Below, in pieces: positions 29,829 through 42,499 of a stretch of 64,000 bases of DNA. The stretch lies in the NCBI GenBank assembly GCA_030674185.1, contig JAPXFY010000015.1, positions 29,283,185 through 29,347,184 of the forward strand. Reading direction: 5' to 3'. The position numbers and the translations under genes were made by a program. The notes beneath the pieces were generated by a model. The model saw only the letters and a program-made list of their open reading frames with translations, was not told the DNA's origin and searched no databases. The DNA comes from Monoplex corrugatus (Eukaryota > Mollusca > Gastropoda > Littorinimorpha > Ranellidae). Numbering within the stretch: the first letter of the stretch is position 1; every line of letters starts with the position of its first letter.

Positions 29829-32800
29829 TGTGTATGTTTGGGTGGGGGGGGGGGGGTCGGCTGCGTGTGTGCTAGTGCGTATGTGCCAATTTCCGTTATG
29901 ACACTGTGATCCTTCTTACCCGAGAATGTGATATTTTTAATCGGTTGCTTGTACATGTGTTTCTGTCGGCTGACCTAAAAAGTTTTAACCTTGTCCTCTT
30001 AGCCGACATACTCATTTTATTGTATTTAAATCATTTTCATTTTAATGTGCATATCGCATTGCATCTTTAATCAAATTTTTCTATACCTACCAATGTTGTT
30101 TTTCAACGAGTATTGCCCTTTTTGTCCATTGTTAAAAGTTCTAACCAAGGCATCTGACTTTATGATGTGCTTTTAACTGTACATTTTTAGAATTAGTCAT
30201 AATCTTTGATATTGTGTTCGACAAAGAGGGAGGGGGAGAGAGATGAGGGGAGGGGCAAGGGGGAGGGAAGGGTGAAAGAGAGAGTGAGAGAGAGTAAGAG
30301 CATGTGTGTACATTTGTTTATGCGTTCTTGTTCCTGTATGTATTTTAATGCGAACGCCAAAACAATTTCCCATAGTGATGCTCTGGGCTAAATAAAATTC
30401 TTGTATCTTGTAAAACCAAAACAAGACCCACCCACCCTAATCTGTCATCAGAATACTAACAAAAAGAAACGTGCACATTGACAAAGACCCACGTACACAA
30501 ATATACATACAGGCATAAGTGTATCCATGATATTTCACATGTACACATAAGCACTCACACAATCCTTATTTCTTTCTAGAATGCTGATTTAAAGTACTTT
30601 TTGGTCTGTATGCACAAGGCTTTGACACATTGTCCCCCAGACTTATGCACCTGTGACTTCTCAACAGACCACAACGTCGACCAAAATTTAGCAAAGATCT
30701 ATCCAAAAACATCTCAGAATATACTGCTAAGACATTTTGGTAACAGATATGCACACATTCCGGGCGAAATATGATAACTATGCATCAAAAATCAAAATAA
30801 AATAAAAACTGAAATCAAATTAAATCAAATCAAATGAAAAGCCTTGCTTCTAATTACACATGCTGTCTCAACAGTCCAGTCACTCTGTAAAGCTACATGT
30901 GCTAAAGGAAAAACTGAGGCAGGTATGCCTCCAATAGATATAAAAACCGATTTCTACAAATAGGCCCTACTTTCTTAAAGATAGATTATTGTACATCAAA
31001 AATGAAACCCCATTTCTATATACTTTCTTTTAATAAGACAGATTACAATACATATCAGTTTTCATGCATTTAAATAGAAACCAAGTCAGAAAAACAATAC
31101 AGACTTCATACACTCAATCAAATAATCATCACATGAACAATGGTCAGCTGCATAGTTGTTGTTTTTTTTATTGTAAACATATTCTAGGGAAAGGAAACAA
31201 ATGATAACTACATTGCACATAATCAACTATGAGTATAAGTATTATGCAAACCAGTGAGTATTTTGCATTTTAAATTTCACAGGAAAAACTGCAAACAGAT
31301 TTGCTGAAAATAATACTGGTATAAATACAGGTAATGAAAATAATTAAATGTACAAATTAGCAAAGCAACACTGTACAGTAACAAATTTACATTCAGTCTT
31401 CTTCCATTAACTCCTGTCCGCATGTGCAAAACAAACCACAACAAAAATAAACAAAAACCTGAAAAACAACCAAATAAACCAAACCTATCATTGTTTTCAA
31501 GCAGCTTAACGTCCCTTTTCTTACACAAATCCCTGTTGTAAACATTTTAACTCTGACAGAAATGCAGTAAAAGGCGAGGGGAGGATTGGGGAGGGGGCGT
31601 TTATTTTCATGTGTGTTTACACATGTATGCTTATTACAGAGGAAAATATTAACATAATAACTTAATCAACTTTTTGATCTTTTCTCTTTGGATGAAACAG
31701 AATCAACGACTTACACATACTGCATCAACTTCTTTGGGAGAAACGTGACAATTTCTCCGATGAAAATTTATGTGTAGGCGATATACTTCTTTAATGGAGA
31801 TGGAGACATGTCAGTGGTAGGACACATCCTACTGCTTCTTTGAAGGGGGCATGTCAGTGGAGATTATTTTTGTTCATCTAGCCCTGTCTACAAACGTGCT
31901 CCTATCTCACTGTTGAAACCTTCAGTTTCAATTAATTTCAAAATTTAAAAGACGATGTTGCAGTACTTACATGATTCCATACGCACTAACACTACAAATG
32001 GCATGTGATGGGAAAGAAAAGAAGGTATAATGCCTATGCATGAAACTACATGTGGGTAAGGTCTTGAAGTTCTACAACTTACGGATTCTATCATGGGTGG
32101 GTGGGTTTTTCTGACAACTACTGATCCATCTTCCCATCCGTCTGTTCTTGAAACAATATATCAGATTGCGTTTCCAAATAAGCTGGTCTATTCGAAGCAT
32201 TGGTATCATTATTGCTATTGGCGTTTAAAGCCCAGCTGACTGCACAGCGCCATATCAGGGCTACAACCATTTCAATATCTCACGGAAGAAAAAACTGGAA
32301 AAGAAAATTTAAGTACACATATCAATACATTCGCGCACATTATCTATGGATATGCCCCTGGCGGTGACCACTCCATCTAATTTATCACCAATGAATTGTT
32401 AAAAAAAAAGACCAGAATATAAATGTAAACATAACTAGGGACACTAAAACACATAGACCTACATAAAAACGGGCCCAAATTATCTAAAACTTCTTCTGCA
32501 CATCACATTTCTTTAGAGTTAAAAATGCACTTAATACATGTACCCAATTATCAATCCGAAGAGAAAGTATGTAAGGACATATATAAAAGAACACATACAG
32601 AAAATGCAGAAAATGATAGGAGGAGATAACAGAAAGCAAACGGACATGGCAAAAACAAAGAGACTGACGAAAAACAGGAACTGCCCCAGGCACGTGAATG
32701 ATTAAAAAAAACGTTACTATCCAGTCTCAGTCCTTTCAATCAGCACCAACCCACCAAGTCATAAGGACCACCACACTTAGCATCCCTGGTTTTATAGCAG

Positions 32801-33055
32801 CAACATGAACTGAACAAGAATTTCGTAGAGACTCGAGAGAGTAGAGAGATATTCTATTTCATTTGAAAAAAAGAAGTATTCCATATGGATTAAGGGAGAG
32901 GGGCCTGATCCCATCCCGACTTCATATACTGGTCTGCAAAGTCCCACTCAAATGTCACACGGTGAGTTTGTTTGTTTGTGGAGTTTTGCCTCCAAGAATA
33001 CTGTCAGGATCAAGTGAGATTTGAGAGACCTTTCCCTATTTGGTTTTAGTTCCTT
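29510..33055. other. Long gene-free interval
   Basis: AT-rich sequence without recognisable coding. It contains a GT array with a trailing G tract (29767-29857), a GA-rich block (30223-30298), A/T-rich runs around 30785-30840 and an A run at 32400-32409. Confidence 0.6.
29767..29857. repeat. (GT)n microsatellite with poly-G end
   Basis: GT array 29767-29836 followed by GGGTGGGGGGGGGGGGG near 29840-29856. Confidence 0.95.
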
Positions 33056-33059
33056 GAAG

Positions 33060-33975
33060 GACAGCTTTGCCAAAATGACTCTGTATAAGCTTGTGGTAAT
33101 ATGCAGTGAAAGCGCTTTTACATTTCCAGCCAGCCGTTTTTTAGGGGAACATTTTTAGAGCTTTTGATGTGGCTGCACAACAGGTAGAATGTGGTGCGAA
33201 AATAATCATAACTATGCCAGCTTTGAACAAGCAAATCTTCACCCAATGTCTTAATGTGTCTCGGGAGATGCCTCTATGAGGGTCCTGCCAGGTGATAAAA
33301 GTTTAGTTTCAGAGCCTCGTAATGCTTCTGAAAACTTGAGGTATGCCTGCAGGTAGGTAACAGGGCAAATGCATCTGTCAGGTGGATAGGCTGCGAAGGA
33401 CTGTTCCAACTGATGTCCTGTAGGTGTTGAGATTGTAAGTCTACAATCCCACATCTAACTTCTCTTTTATTCCAAGACATGTTATGGATATCCATCAACC
33501 AGAGAGTCTGGCCCCGTTGTCCTGATATCAACAAACATAGCATCAGCAATAATTAGGGAAAGGACAGACACTTAGCAGGAGGCCATTTCTATGAAAGCCA
33601 AGAACTGTCGCTACATTCCAGGTAATCCCAGTGCGGAGTAAAGTAGGCTTCTGACTAAAGACCCTCACAAGAATTTGCAGACTAAACGAGCCTACAGATT
33701 TGTCGTCATTCAAACAAAACGTAGAAACAGCACTTCTGGCAACATTTAAGGAGCTATAACTTTTGCCTTCTTGGAAAATGACAGAAAAATCAGTCATTCT
33801 GATGGAGAGGGAGAAAAGGGATTTTTCTTCTGTACAGAACAGAAAAGTAACCATCTTTTGATGTAAGTGTTGTAACACTTCTTTGCCTCTTGTCTCCAAG
33901 CTGACATGATGATTGTTGCAGTTTCTGTGTCCGCGAAGCTTGCCTGATAATCTGCAGGCCATCAACCTCAACTTG
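33060..33975 (-). pseudogene. DIRS-type tyrosine recombinase
   Basis: On the minus strand, SYSSLNVARSAVSTF and KPTLLRTGITWNVATVLGF (33775-33590) are the N-terminal helices of DIRS recombinases. LLISGQRGQTLWLMDIHNM (33530-33470) carries the first catalytic Arg. After a degraded stretch come SRDTLRHWVKICLFKAGI (33265-33205), APHSTCCAATSKA (His present, second catalytic Arg changed to Cys) and AGWKCKSAFTAYYHK with the nucleophile Tyr (33130-33085). A stop follows MFP at about 33145. DIRS elements insert their circular cDNA with this enzyme instead of an integrase. Several frames and the lost Arg show it is dead. Confidence 0.83.
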
Positions 33976-34216
33976 TTCTGAGTTGATGAAGCTTCCCAGT
34001 TGTTCTTGTCAGTAGATCGGGTTTTTCAGGTAGAAGCACTGGGTAATCTGTCAGAAGGTGAAGGATCTTGGTGTACGAAGGTTCCATTGACCACACTGGA
34101 GTGACGAGGATGAATTCGGCCTTTTGTAGTTCCAGTTGTAGAATCTTCGGGATGAAGCTGAAAGAGGAAAGCAAAAGCCGAAGAACTGTTTCCCAATTTA
34201 GGCTAAAAGCATCCAC
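33968..34216 (-). pseudogene. DIRS region between RNase H and recombinase
   Basis: MDAFSLNWETVLRLLLSSFS, SFIPKILQLELQKAEFILVT and LLTDYPVLLPEKPDLL on the minus strand. This is the conserved stretch (ADAFS-W, KAEGILV, P-W-PLL in relatives) that follows RNase H in DIRS pol. In frame with neither neighbour. Confidence 0.75.
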
Positions 34217-34384
34217 AGCCCTTGCTTCTGGGTCTGGTTTCCAAATACATATTTCTGTATTTAAGCAATAAATCTGAATGCAAACAGGTCAGCTGAGCGT
34301 TCTCTGAGTTGGTGCATAATGTTCGTAAAAACACCATAGTCTAGACTCTATTCCAGTTCATGTTTGTGGGTCCTAAATTCGAAA

Positions 34385-35570
34385 TCAGCATAAAAATTCC
34401 GAGACCCTGTAAGCGGATGGGCTGCTGATAAAAAATTGACTGTAGGAACCATAGCCAAATTTCCCTGGTAAGTTTTTTACACTCAGGTTTTGTTTTGTGC
34501 TGCCCATTTCATTAATGCAGGAGACCATGGTACTATTGTACAGTACTTTAATGTGGGCCTTTTGGGTTTCCCTGCAGAGATATTTGAGTATGAACAGGGC
34601 AGCTTCGAGTTCAAGGTAATTGATGTGATCTCCCTGTTCATTTGCTGACCATGTGCCATTTATCTGTGTTCTTTCTCCTTCCTCAACCAGACCCTGAGGC
34701 GCCTGACTGAACGATGACAGTAGGTTCATGCCATGTTAAGGGGGTAGGATATTCAGACATTTTTGAATCCACCATTTATTATACTCTTTCAGTGCCTTAT
34801 TTCATTTGCAATTTCAAAACGTTTATAGAAAACTGGCGCAACCCACACACCAGGCTGAGCGGCGACTATTTTGCCAATGAGTTAAGCCAATTGTCTGATA
34901 GATACTTTGTCTTATTTTAGTACAGCCTTCAATAAGTTTTTCCGCTTTCTTTTTAGTGACATCATCTGTCATGGACACAGAAATCAACTGAAAACCCAGA
35001 AACTCAATGCACTGCTTTGGTTCGAACACTGATTTCACAGGGTGAATGGTGAACCCAATTTGTCCAACATGCAAGTAGTATCTTTTACTGCATGTATGCA
35101 GAGTTCATACGTGTAACCTTGCAGCAATGTGACATCAATATAGATGATTACTGTATATCCTTGCTGATGGAGATAAACAAGCACTGATTTCAAGATCTTT
35201 GTGAAAAGTCTCGGGGAATCACGAAATCCCTGGGGAAGCGCTTTAAATTCATAAAGTTTGTTTTTGAAACTAAATCGAAAATATTTTCTGCTGTCTTTTA
35301 TCTTCTGAGATCGATGGATGCGAAAAAACAGTTTTGTTTCATCAGGCTAACTGCTTGTTTTCATGTGTCCCATTTTGAAACGAATTTTCTCAGCAAATCT
35401 GTTTTACCATCTAAGATGAATCTGGATTGACCATCTTTTTTCTGTCCGGTGAAAACATTGGTTATATACTCCCCATGGATGTGATGCACCTTGTGAATGA
35501 CCCTTTTTGTTCCAGTCTTAGAATTTCCTGCTGGATTGTCTGTAACTCTAAACTCGAGAAACATATCTCC
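34385..35570 (-). pseudogene. DIRS reverse transcriptase and RNase H
   Basis: Minus strand from 35570: VHHIHGEYITNVFTGQKKDG and SRFILDGKTDLLRKFVSKWD (RT entry). A shifted middle (35345-35080) follows whose catalytic box reads VIIYIDVTLLQGY, that is Y-I-D-V in place of Y-I-D-D, so one metal-binding Asp is lost. GFTIHPVKSVFEPKQCIEFL (35065-35000) comes next, and, after stops, a Trp-Trp-Ile block near 34760. RNase H follows: NGTWSANEQGDHINYLELEA, ALFILKYL and LYNSTMVSCINEMGS (34665-34490). Order and motifs match DIRS pol. Confidence 0.85.
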
Positions 35571-35579
35571 TTTTTTGGA

Positions 35580-36610
35580 AAAGCAAGTGATGTGTTTAAA
35601 AAGAACAGGCTATTAACCACTTTTGATCTCATCCCAAATCCATTTATTATTATTCATGATTTTCCAGTCGTTTAGATGATCAGCTATTTTTCCTCCATAA
35701 AAGTTTTCTGGTGTATTCTCTAGGGGAAGGGGTATGGAAGGGGGGGGGGAGAAAGGAGGTAGGCCACTCACCGGTTGTAAGGGTGCGTGGGGTGGGCTCT
35801 CTTTAGGTGAAGGAGTCACTCTTTCTTCCGGATCTTCAGGGTGTTGTGGAGTCGGTGTTGTGGCTGATTTGTTCGGCCTGGTGTTTTGAGGCTGTCTTGT
35901 TCCTCGTGCTGTGAAGTCGGATGGAGTACATGTACCGACCCCCCCATGGACTGCTTTTTTGGAAACCCCATTGTTCTATAAGTTTTTATGCTTTGGTGGT
36001 CTTCCTCTATCCTTTTTGTGATATCATCACCTAAAAGGTTGACTGGACAACTGAATTTTTTTTCGTGTGGGTGAGAAGCCACAGGTCTGGTGGTAGCACC
36101 GAACACAACTAGTCTTGGCGGGCATGGCATGAGCAGACGGGACACATTCACCATTTTTGAAAAATGTGTCTGGGCCGGGCTAGTTTTTTTTTTTTTGGTC
36201 TGCAACAAGCGTTAGGCTTCCCATCTCTAGATCATGTACGCTGGCCAGACGGTTGTCACGTTTCTATAAAAAGGTGTCCAGAGAATTCAGGGTTTAGACT
36301 GGGCGTTCTCAAGGACGGAATATTCTCTGATCTAGTAGGCCTACATGACTGCAGCAGCTCATTGATCCTTTTTTCTGTCTGTCTCGTTTGTGAGTCCTGT
36401 GTTAAAAGTCGATGCGAGCCGACCCTTCTAATTTGAAGAAAATATACGAGTCAAAGCCAAAATAAGAACAGTCATCAGTATTCAGTGCATCATCAATATC
36501 ATCGTCATCCATTATGTTGTCAAAGTCAAAGCCATTAGAAGCTTTCCATTTTCTGGGATTGCTCGAGCTCAGATCGTTTCCGAGTTCACTGTTCATCTTT
36601 CTCACCTATC
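35580..36610 (-). pseudogene. DIRS ORF1/gag-like and pre-RT region
   Basis: Minus strand: an acidic N-terminal stretch (DDDDIDDALNTDD, about 36520-36480), a basic piece (36208-35816), a Pro-rich run (PPFSPPPSIPLPLE, 35760-35720) and GGKIADHLNDWKIMNNNKWI (35695-35640). The last matches the AG-L-W--IT-D-WIL motif that precedes RT in DIRS elements. Gag function is inferred only from position. Frames are broken. Confidence 0.55.
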
Positions 36611-36947
36611 CTGGTCGTGGTACTTTCTTTGTTTCGGTCTTCCATGTTGCTGACGCGAGAGCTAAGTTCGTTTGTAGTCAACTGAAGTTCTGCCGTTTCT
36701 GATGTTAGGATAAAGCATCGAGAATTTTGTCAAGGTGTAGTCTGTATAGTCTTCACTGTCTTTCTTTTTCCTTTGTGTTACTCCAACTTCGAAGTGGGAT
36801 TCAATTTTGTCCTTGTCTTCTTTCTGTGTCTGGCCGGTTCGGTATCACCATCTTAACCACAACAATGACATGGGAAATAGTACCATGCAACAAAACAATG
36901 GTAGAATTACCATGCACTGCAAAGCAGTATAATTATGAGATTATAGA

Positions 36948-37070
36948 CAGCCAATGAGACCATCCAAGTCGCCAATGAGACTACGCAAAGTAGCCACTAA
37001 GACTGCACAAATATCCAGATAAGACTACAAAAGCAGCCAGTATGGCCACCAGTGGTCAATAAGACTTAAA
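36948..37070. repeat. Degenerate 21-22-bp minisatellite
   Basis: About six imperfect units with the pattern AGCCA(A/C)TGAGACTACACAAAGT. Recurring AGCCA...AAGAC/GAGAC blocks are spaced 20-23 bp apart (for example 36948, 36971, 36991, 37013, 37035). Confidence 0.75.
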
Positions 37071-37916
37071 AGTCTTTTTTCTTTGTACTAGCGACTGGTA
37101 GTTACAGACACAAAGAGGCTGCTCTGCAGTTTCAGTACCAATTGTTTGCACAGGACCCCCACCAGTCAGTTGACAGTGTACGATAATTAACATCAAATCA
37201 TCTAGCTCACCAGAAATTCCAGACAGTTGTGAAACACACAATCACAATTCACAGCTATCAACCACAACAAAAGATTCGTTACAAAGTGCGTAGTGAAGCT
37301 AGAATAAAATGAGAAAGGAAGACAGAAGAGTGCCACATGTCCGACTCTGATAGGAACTTGCATGCATGTTTTACTTGCGCATTCTCTCACTTGATCCAGA
37401 ATCTTCATGGAATTCTGGGAGGCATGATTACAATTAAAACCTATATCTGTAATGACAATACTGTGGATCTGACCTTGAAATTCAGTCAACAACATCCAAA
37501 TTTCGACACCTGCAAGCCTGACTCAAGATAAAATAAAACAAACCAACAACAAAACCAACTACTCACTAATGTTCACATAATCCTTGAAAATGATGTTGCT
37601 GCTTACATAAGTGCATAGATCTATGTTATAATTGACACTAACATGGCTTACAAACTGTGTGCTGATAGATCTGAATGTGTGTATCCCATTGATACATCAA
37701 CAATATAATTTACCAGATTAAAACCCCATTGTGAAAAGGGAAGTTTGTATTCTCATACAGATTTTACATTTTCTGCTTCTGAAGATCAATATGACCTTGA
37801 AACTAACTTTTCACAACAAAACTAAAGAAATCACCAGTAAGATGTTGGACTTTTCCAATATTATAAACATGTAAATATTTTGTTAAGTTCCTATGAAAGT
37901 GCTGTTCAGAGACTTG

Positions 37917-37937
37917 CCCCCCCCCCCCCCCCCCCCC
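37917..37937. repeat. Poly-C tract, 21 bp
   Basis: 21 consecutive C on the plus strand; length is likely assembly- or slippage-prone. Confidence 0.95.
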
Positions 37938-38187
37938 TCAAACTACTGATTTTACGCTTTTCTGGGCTATCTTAAACCTGGTGTTTTCTCTTCCAAACAT
38001 ACGCATTTGCAACTCCTCAGTGGCCCAACCTTTGCTCTAAATTTGGAATGATCCATCCAGAAACCTTCGAGAAAGTCTTGCCAACATTTATGTCACCAAC
38101 AGACATAAGCACGCACCTAACACCAATATGAAACAACACATTTTGTACATTTAAATGCACCATGAACATAATCACTGTTACGCAGTG

Positions 38188-38209
38188 AAAAAAAAAAAAA
38201 AAAAAAAAA
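38188..38209. repeat. Poly-A tract, 22 bp
   Basis: 22 consecutive A. No LINE 3' end is recognisable upstream. Confidence 0.95.
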
Positions 38210-38510
38210 GTGCGGATGTGCTGCCTGTTATCACTGTGCTGTCATCATGTGATGTGCTGATAAAGAATTTTCTTCTTGCTTGAAAAGGTACACAAAATCA
38301 CTTACGTTAACGAATAATCGAACACATGTGAAACTTCCCAGAGAACTGGAATATATTCAGGGCCATAAATAATCAAAATAGTTGGATCTAAACAGGGAAA
38401 GAAAGATCATGCCAAGAAAAAAAAGTATATTTGTTCACATTAAGGAAACAGCATCAAATACAAGTCTCCACAACCATAATTTTTACACATTTCAAACCAC
38501 ATTAATTTTT

Positions 38511-38580
38511 TCCGAGTTACTTATCAACTTTGTACCTTTAAAATATCCGAGTTACTTATCAACTTTGTACCTTTAAAATA
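38511..38580. repeat. Perfect tandem duplication, 35 bp x 2
   Basis: 38511-38545 and 38546-38580 are identical, unit beginning TCCGAGTTACTTATCAACTT. Confidence 0.97.
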
Positions 38581-38641
38581 ATTGTCGGGAATCTGTTTTG
38601 GGATGTACTGAAATGGCTTGAATACAAATGTATTCAGAAGA

Positions 38642-38690
38642 AGAACAACAACAACAACAATAACAACAACAACAACAACACACACACTCC
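38642..38690. repeat. (AAC)n microsatellite
   Basis: About 14 ACA/AAC triplets with one TAA interruption, ending in CACACACA. Confidence 0.95.
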
Positions 38691-40744
38691 ACCAACCAAA
38701 AATGCGACAGCAGAAAGAGTAGTCATGACATTACTTCTGTGAGTGACAGGAAATGTGAAAATGCTTCCTGACAACAAATGTGAAAATGCTTCCCAACAGA
38801 TTTCTTGGCAAATGACTGCTTTATTTTGTTTTGAAGTTTAATCAAAGTATTGTCTGTTCTAACAAAGCCTGATTTATACAAATCTGTAGTTTAAGCAAAA
38901 CTGAAAATGAGACAAAACTCGACTGATGCACTGTAAGGTATGATAAACAATCATTTTTAAAACCTCAGTTGCATACAGTCCACAGATCACCTTTTCTTGC
39001 TCTGTTTCCATTTCTGTCCTTTTTTTTTTTAAGATGCTGCTACATGTCCTTCATTGGCCTTTTTCCTTTTCTTCTTCTTCTTCTTTTTTTTTTTTAAATA
39101 CAACATTTTGCAGATCATAACAACATGACAATACAAATTTTCTACTGTCCGTCTGATGGACTGTTAGATGGACAATTTAACATTTTTCATTAATGTCTTG
39201 GATTCTGTTAATTGCATGAGACTTCGTGTGACCTATCACATGTGTGTGTGTGTGTGTGCGATGCATACCCACATTCTGAGATAACATTAACTCGTTCAGT
39301 CACTGTATCTTTTTTCCCCCCTCCCTCCTCGGCCCTCTCTTCAATCCCTTCCCCTCCCCCACTCTTCCCATCACTTTTCTCATCCCATCCCCCTAATCTA
39401 TTAAACATCTCAGTTTTAGTTCTTGTTCAAGTAGGCCTATATATATATACATAACATTGATTAGATTGCCACATCTTGATTTACCAATACATATTTTTGC
39501 GAGAATGATTAAGTGATTAATATATTAATAGAAAATGAAACTTCCTTCTTTTCTGGGTGTCCCAGAAAAGTGATCAATGCATTAGTCTCAATTTTTAACT
39601 CAAATCGTTTGGTTTTTTTGAGAAACAAATTTCCATATATTTTACTGCATTCGAAGAAAAAACATGCTCCACGGAAGTAGTTTCATCTTAAAAGTGCGAA
39701 CATTTTGTATTGTTGGCAAGACTCATTTTATCTAAGACTATGTTCGTTGGATATATAGACCCGTCTATTGTGTATTTCCCATAGTCTTCTTTCTGCTTTT
39801 ATTTTATGTACTATTAGCCAATGCCATTTTGTGAACTTATTAAGCATGGAGTTTTGTAGTCTTTGGACAATAAATGGAGTCTTAAGTTTTTGGCATGATG
39901 CAGTTCTTTATTGTCAAATAGTAGTGTTCTCGTTCTTCCTGGATGTTCACACACATTTTTGGGGGGGATAAAAATACAGACAGCACTTTTTACTTTATAC
40001 TTCTGGGATTCAACTTGCCCATGTCTTATTGGGCCATTGATAGCTCAGGAGGTCAACTTGTCTAAAGGTCATTATTTGGTTTCCTTTCAAGTATGTATTA
40101 TTGACAAAAAATATCCTTTTGAGCCCACGAATTGTAATATAGTACTTGACCATTCGTCAAGAAGTGACAGCCTTTCTGTTTATCATTTGAAATCTATCAA
40201 AAATGCAGACATTTTAAAAATGCCAGACTGGCAAATAACATTGGTGGATGGGCAGGTCGTGCCCATCCAAGTGTTTACAATCTCACATCCCTGCAAGCAC
40301 TTCAAGGTGAGGAATTCTAAAGAAAACACAAAAGGATGACATAGAAACCTGAAAAAGGAAACCGAAAACACGTGAACAGAGAGAAAAAAAAAAGGTATTT
40401 ATAGCATACGACATGCAGTAAATGGCGCAACTATTTATCATGAAGAAAAATATATCAATCCAATGGAGGCATAAACCTGACTCGGGTATTAAACACACAC
40501 ACTGCAACATACTCCTCAGACACTGATTTCTGAAATAATACTCTGAATATATGGATTTTTTTTCCAAATCCCTAGTTGGCTATGTGCAGTTACCGTTTCC
40601 AACACATGCTATCCTAGTAAGCTCAGTTATTTGTCCTGACTTGAATTTTGGGCAATGACATCCCTAGGTCTCATTTTGATACAGCCAATCAATGCCCTTC
40701 AAGCTTGACAAGTCTCTGTTCAACTTGCTGTTTTATTCCACTAG

Positions 40745-41390
40745 CCTCTCAAAGATGTCCCTTGTGAAACCAGAATGATATAAGCAGGGATGGTACAGCA
40801 GAGTTCCTGCTAGAAACAGTTAAAGCGTTCAGCTGAACAGGGATTTGAGAAAAAGTTCTCAGTCCTTCACGCACAATTACTATTTCTATCGTGTGCCAAT
40901 TCCAAGAATAGAGGAAAGGCATATTCCCCTCGAGGCTGGACATGAGGGCACAGAGACAGAGATGGTAAGAGCGTGTTATCACACTTAAGATTCCACTGGT
41001 ACCATCTGTTCATGATGAGATAGTGGTTTATGAAGAGGTTCTCCGAGTGCCAAAATGGGGCTCTCTGAGAGCTAATAAAGGGTTTTCCAAGTGCTAATAC
41101 GCTTCTGCCAAAATGTCTCTCAGACGGATAGAGTGATGGAAACATGAAGATGTAGATAAGGCCAAAATTTCGTGGGGTCTGGGATTTAACTTGCCCATGT
41201 CTTATTGGGCGATTGGTAGCTCAGGAGATCACCAAGGATATCTATCGAGATATTGTTGCAGTGATGAGTCTTTTTTTTTGAAGGTTCCAGTTTATCCAGA
41301 AGAGAAGATGTTTGCATGTAGCGTGTTCGATTTGCTGGGACTCCAGTAACTTGTGAAACAGTATAGCGGGCAGAGGCAAGGTTCCTCATT
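40745..41390 (-). pseudogene. DIRS-like RNase H fragment (copy 1)
   Basis: The minus strand has a degraded TDGTSG (the TDAS-GWGA RNase H start), then SSLEGNMPFLY, HTIEIVIVREGLRTFSQ, and LTVSSRNSAVPSLL where relatives have S-DNS-VV. That order suits the RNase H of DIRS elements. The DNA is also related to 58284-58640 in the same orientation, with shared CACAATTACTRTTTCTA-type blocks. Very decayed; no RT palm seen. Gypsy RNase H is an alternative. Confidence 0.45.
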
Positions 41391-42495
41391 TGACTTCATC
41401 AGTAATGTCTAGTACGGGATGAACAGACCACATACAGGGTTCCCCATTGACTTATATGACTTACATGTAATGTCTAACAAGGGATGAATAGAAAGTCTAA
41501 CTACTCTAAGTAATGGTTCTTCGGTAAGTTGGATTTTGTTCTGAACTCTAAAAGGAATGCCAAGAATATGAAGGCATCTCAGAGAAAGGCAATGTCTTGT
41601 TTAGTAGGCCTACCCTTATTGCCATGTAGTTCATTCAAGCATCTGCCAATGGCACAAGCGAGTAGAAAGACATTTTAGTTAATAGTATTCTAAAGGGAGG
41701 CTTTGTCTGAAGGTTCATAAGGCATTTTCCTTGGAGTTTTGCAGACTAGCAAGATGTCTCAGCCTGGGACTCGCTTTGGGTTCCAGGCATCTATTGATGT
41801 CTCACTCTGTTTTATTTCTTGAAGGAGAGACGTTCACCAAAAAGTCTGGGTTAACTATTTAAAAGTGCACAGAGGGTGGAGCGATAATCTCAGACAGGAG
41901 AGAGAAATGGTTCATCATTTCTAATTTTCAGTGCCTGGGTAGCACCTAAAGGGTGAGTGGAAAAGATTTCTCTCATCTCCAAGGTCAACACATCGGCAGA
42001 CCTGATAGTGCGCAAGTCCATTCATTTTCATATGTAGGCTACATGCACCCAGACTATCAAATACGCACGCTTAAGAAACGTTCAATAGATTATGGAAACA
42101 TGAAAATAAACAGCATACACACTCACCGAAGACAGAGTATGTAACGGAAACATAAAACTAACTAGCATACACAATCACTGAAGACTCGATTATGTAGAGT
42201 CCACTAACATATCGCCTTTACACTGGGTCAACATGCTTACAAGCACTGAAAAAGTATCGTTTGGAAACATAAATGGAGGGGTGTGTGTCTCTGACTTGCC
42301 ATAGGCTTCATGCAAGTTTAACATGCACGTTTATAAGTGTTTCTTCATCAATTTTGCTACCAGTTCTGTTTTATTGTAAACAATTGCCTCAAATTATATT
42401 TCATCAACAAAAAAGCCTTCCAGATTTGGAGTGTTCCCAAAAATCTTGTGACCAAAGTGACTCAAACCTTCTATTATCAATAACTGTAAATTTCA
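41391..42495. other. Gene-free interval
   Basis: No coding similarity seen. 42115-42200 contains two similar CATACACACTCACYGAAGAC-like blocks about 53 bp apart. Confidence 0.55.
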
Positions 42496-42499
42496 CAAG

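Larger units (their letters stand above)
36611..40740. other. Long gene-free interval rich in simple repeats
   Basis: No gene recognised. The 142-codon plus-strand frame at 39911-40339 has no family resemblance. Contains the individual repeats listed separately (36948-37070, 37917-37937, 38188-38209, 38511-38580, 38642-38690), a T/CTT-rich block at 39020-39095 and a short GT array at 39239-39258. Confidence 0.6.

Noticed and set aside
34734..34920. Possible second TTAA element inside the DIRS RT (TTAAGGGGGTAGG at 34735)
   Set aside because: No inverted partner is found and the DIRS frame reads on through the region (Trp-Trp-Ile block near 34760).
36948..37070. CRISPR-like array
   Set aside because: Repeats are degenerate, about 21 bp with no unique spacers; this is a minisatellite in a eukaryotic genome.
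39911..40339. 142-codon plus-strand frame as a host gene
   Set aside because: No domain, no splice or start context, part of it repeats elsewhere (40001-40060), and composition is like the surrounding spacer.
41205..41345. GGTAGCTCAGG followed 100 bp later by GTTCGAT, a tRNA-like box A and box B
   Set aside because: Spacing is too long for a tRNA or a typical tRNA-derived SINE, and no cloverleaf forms.
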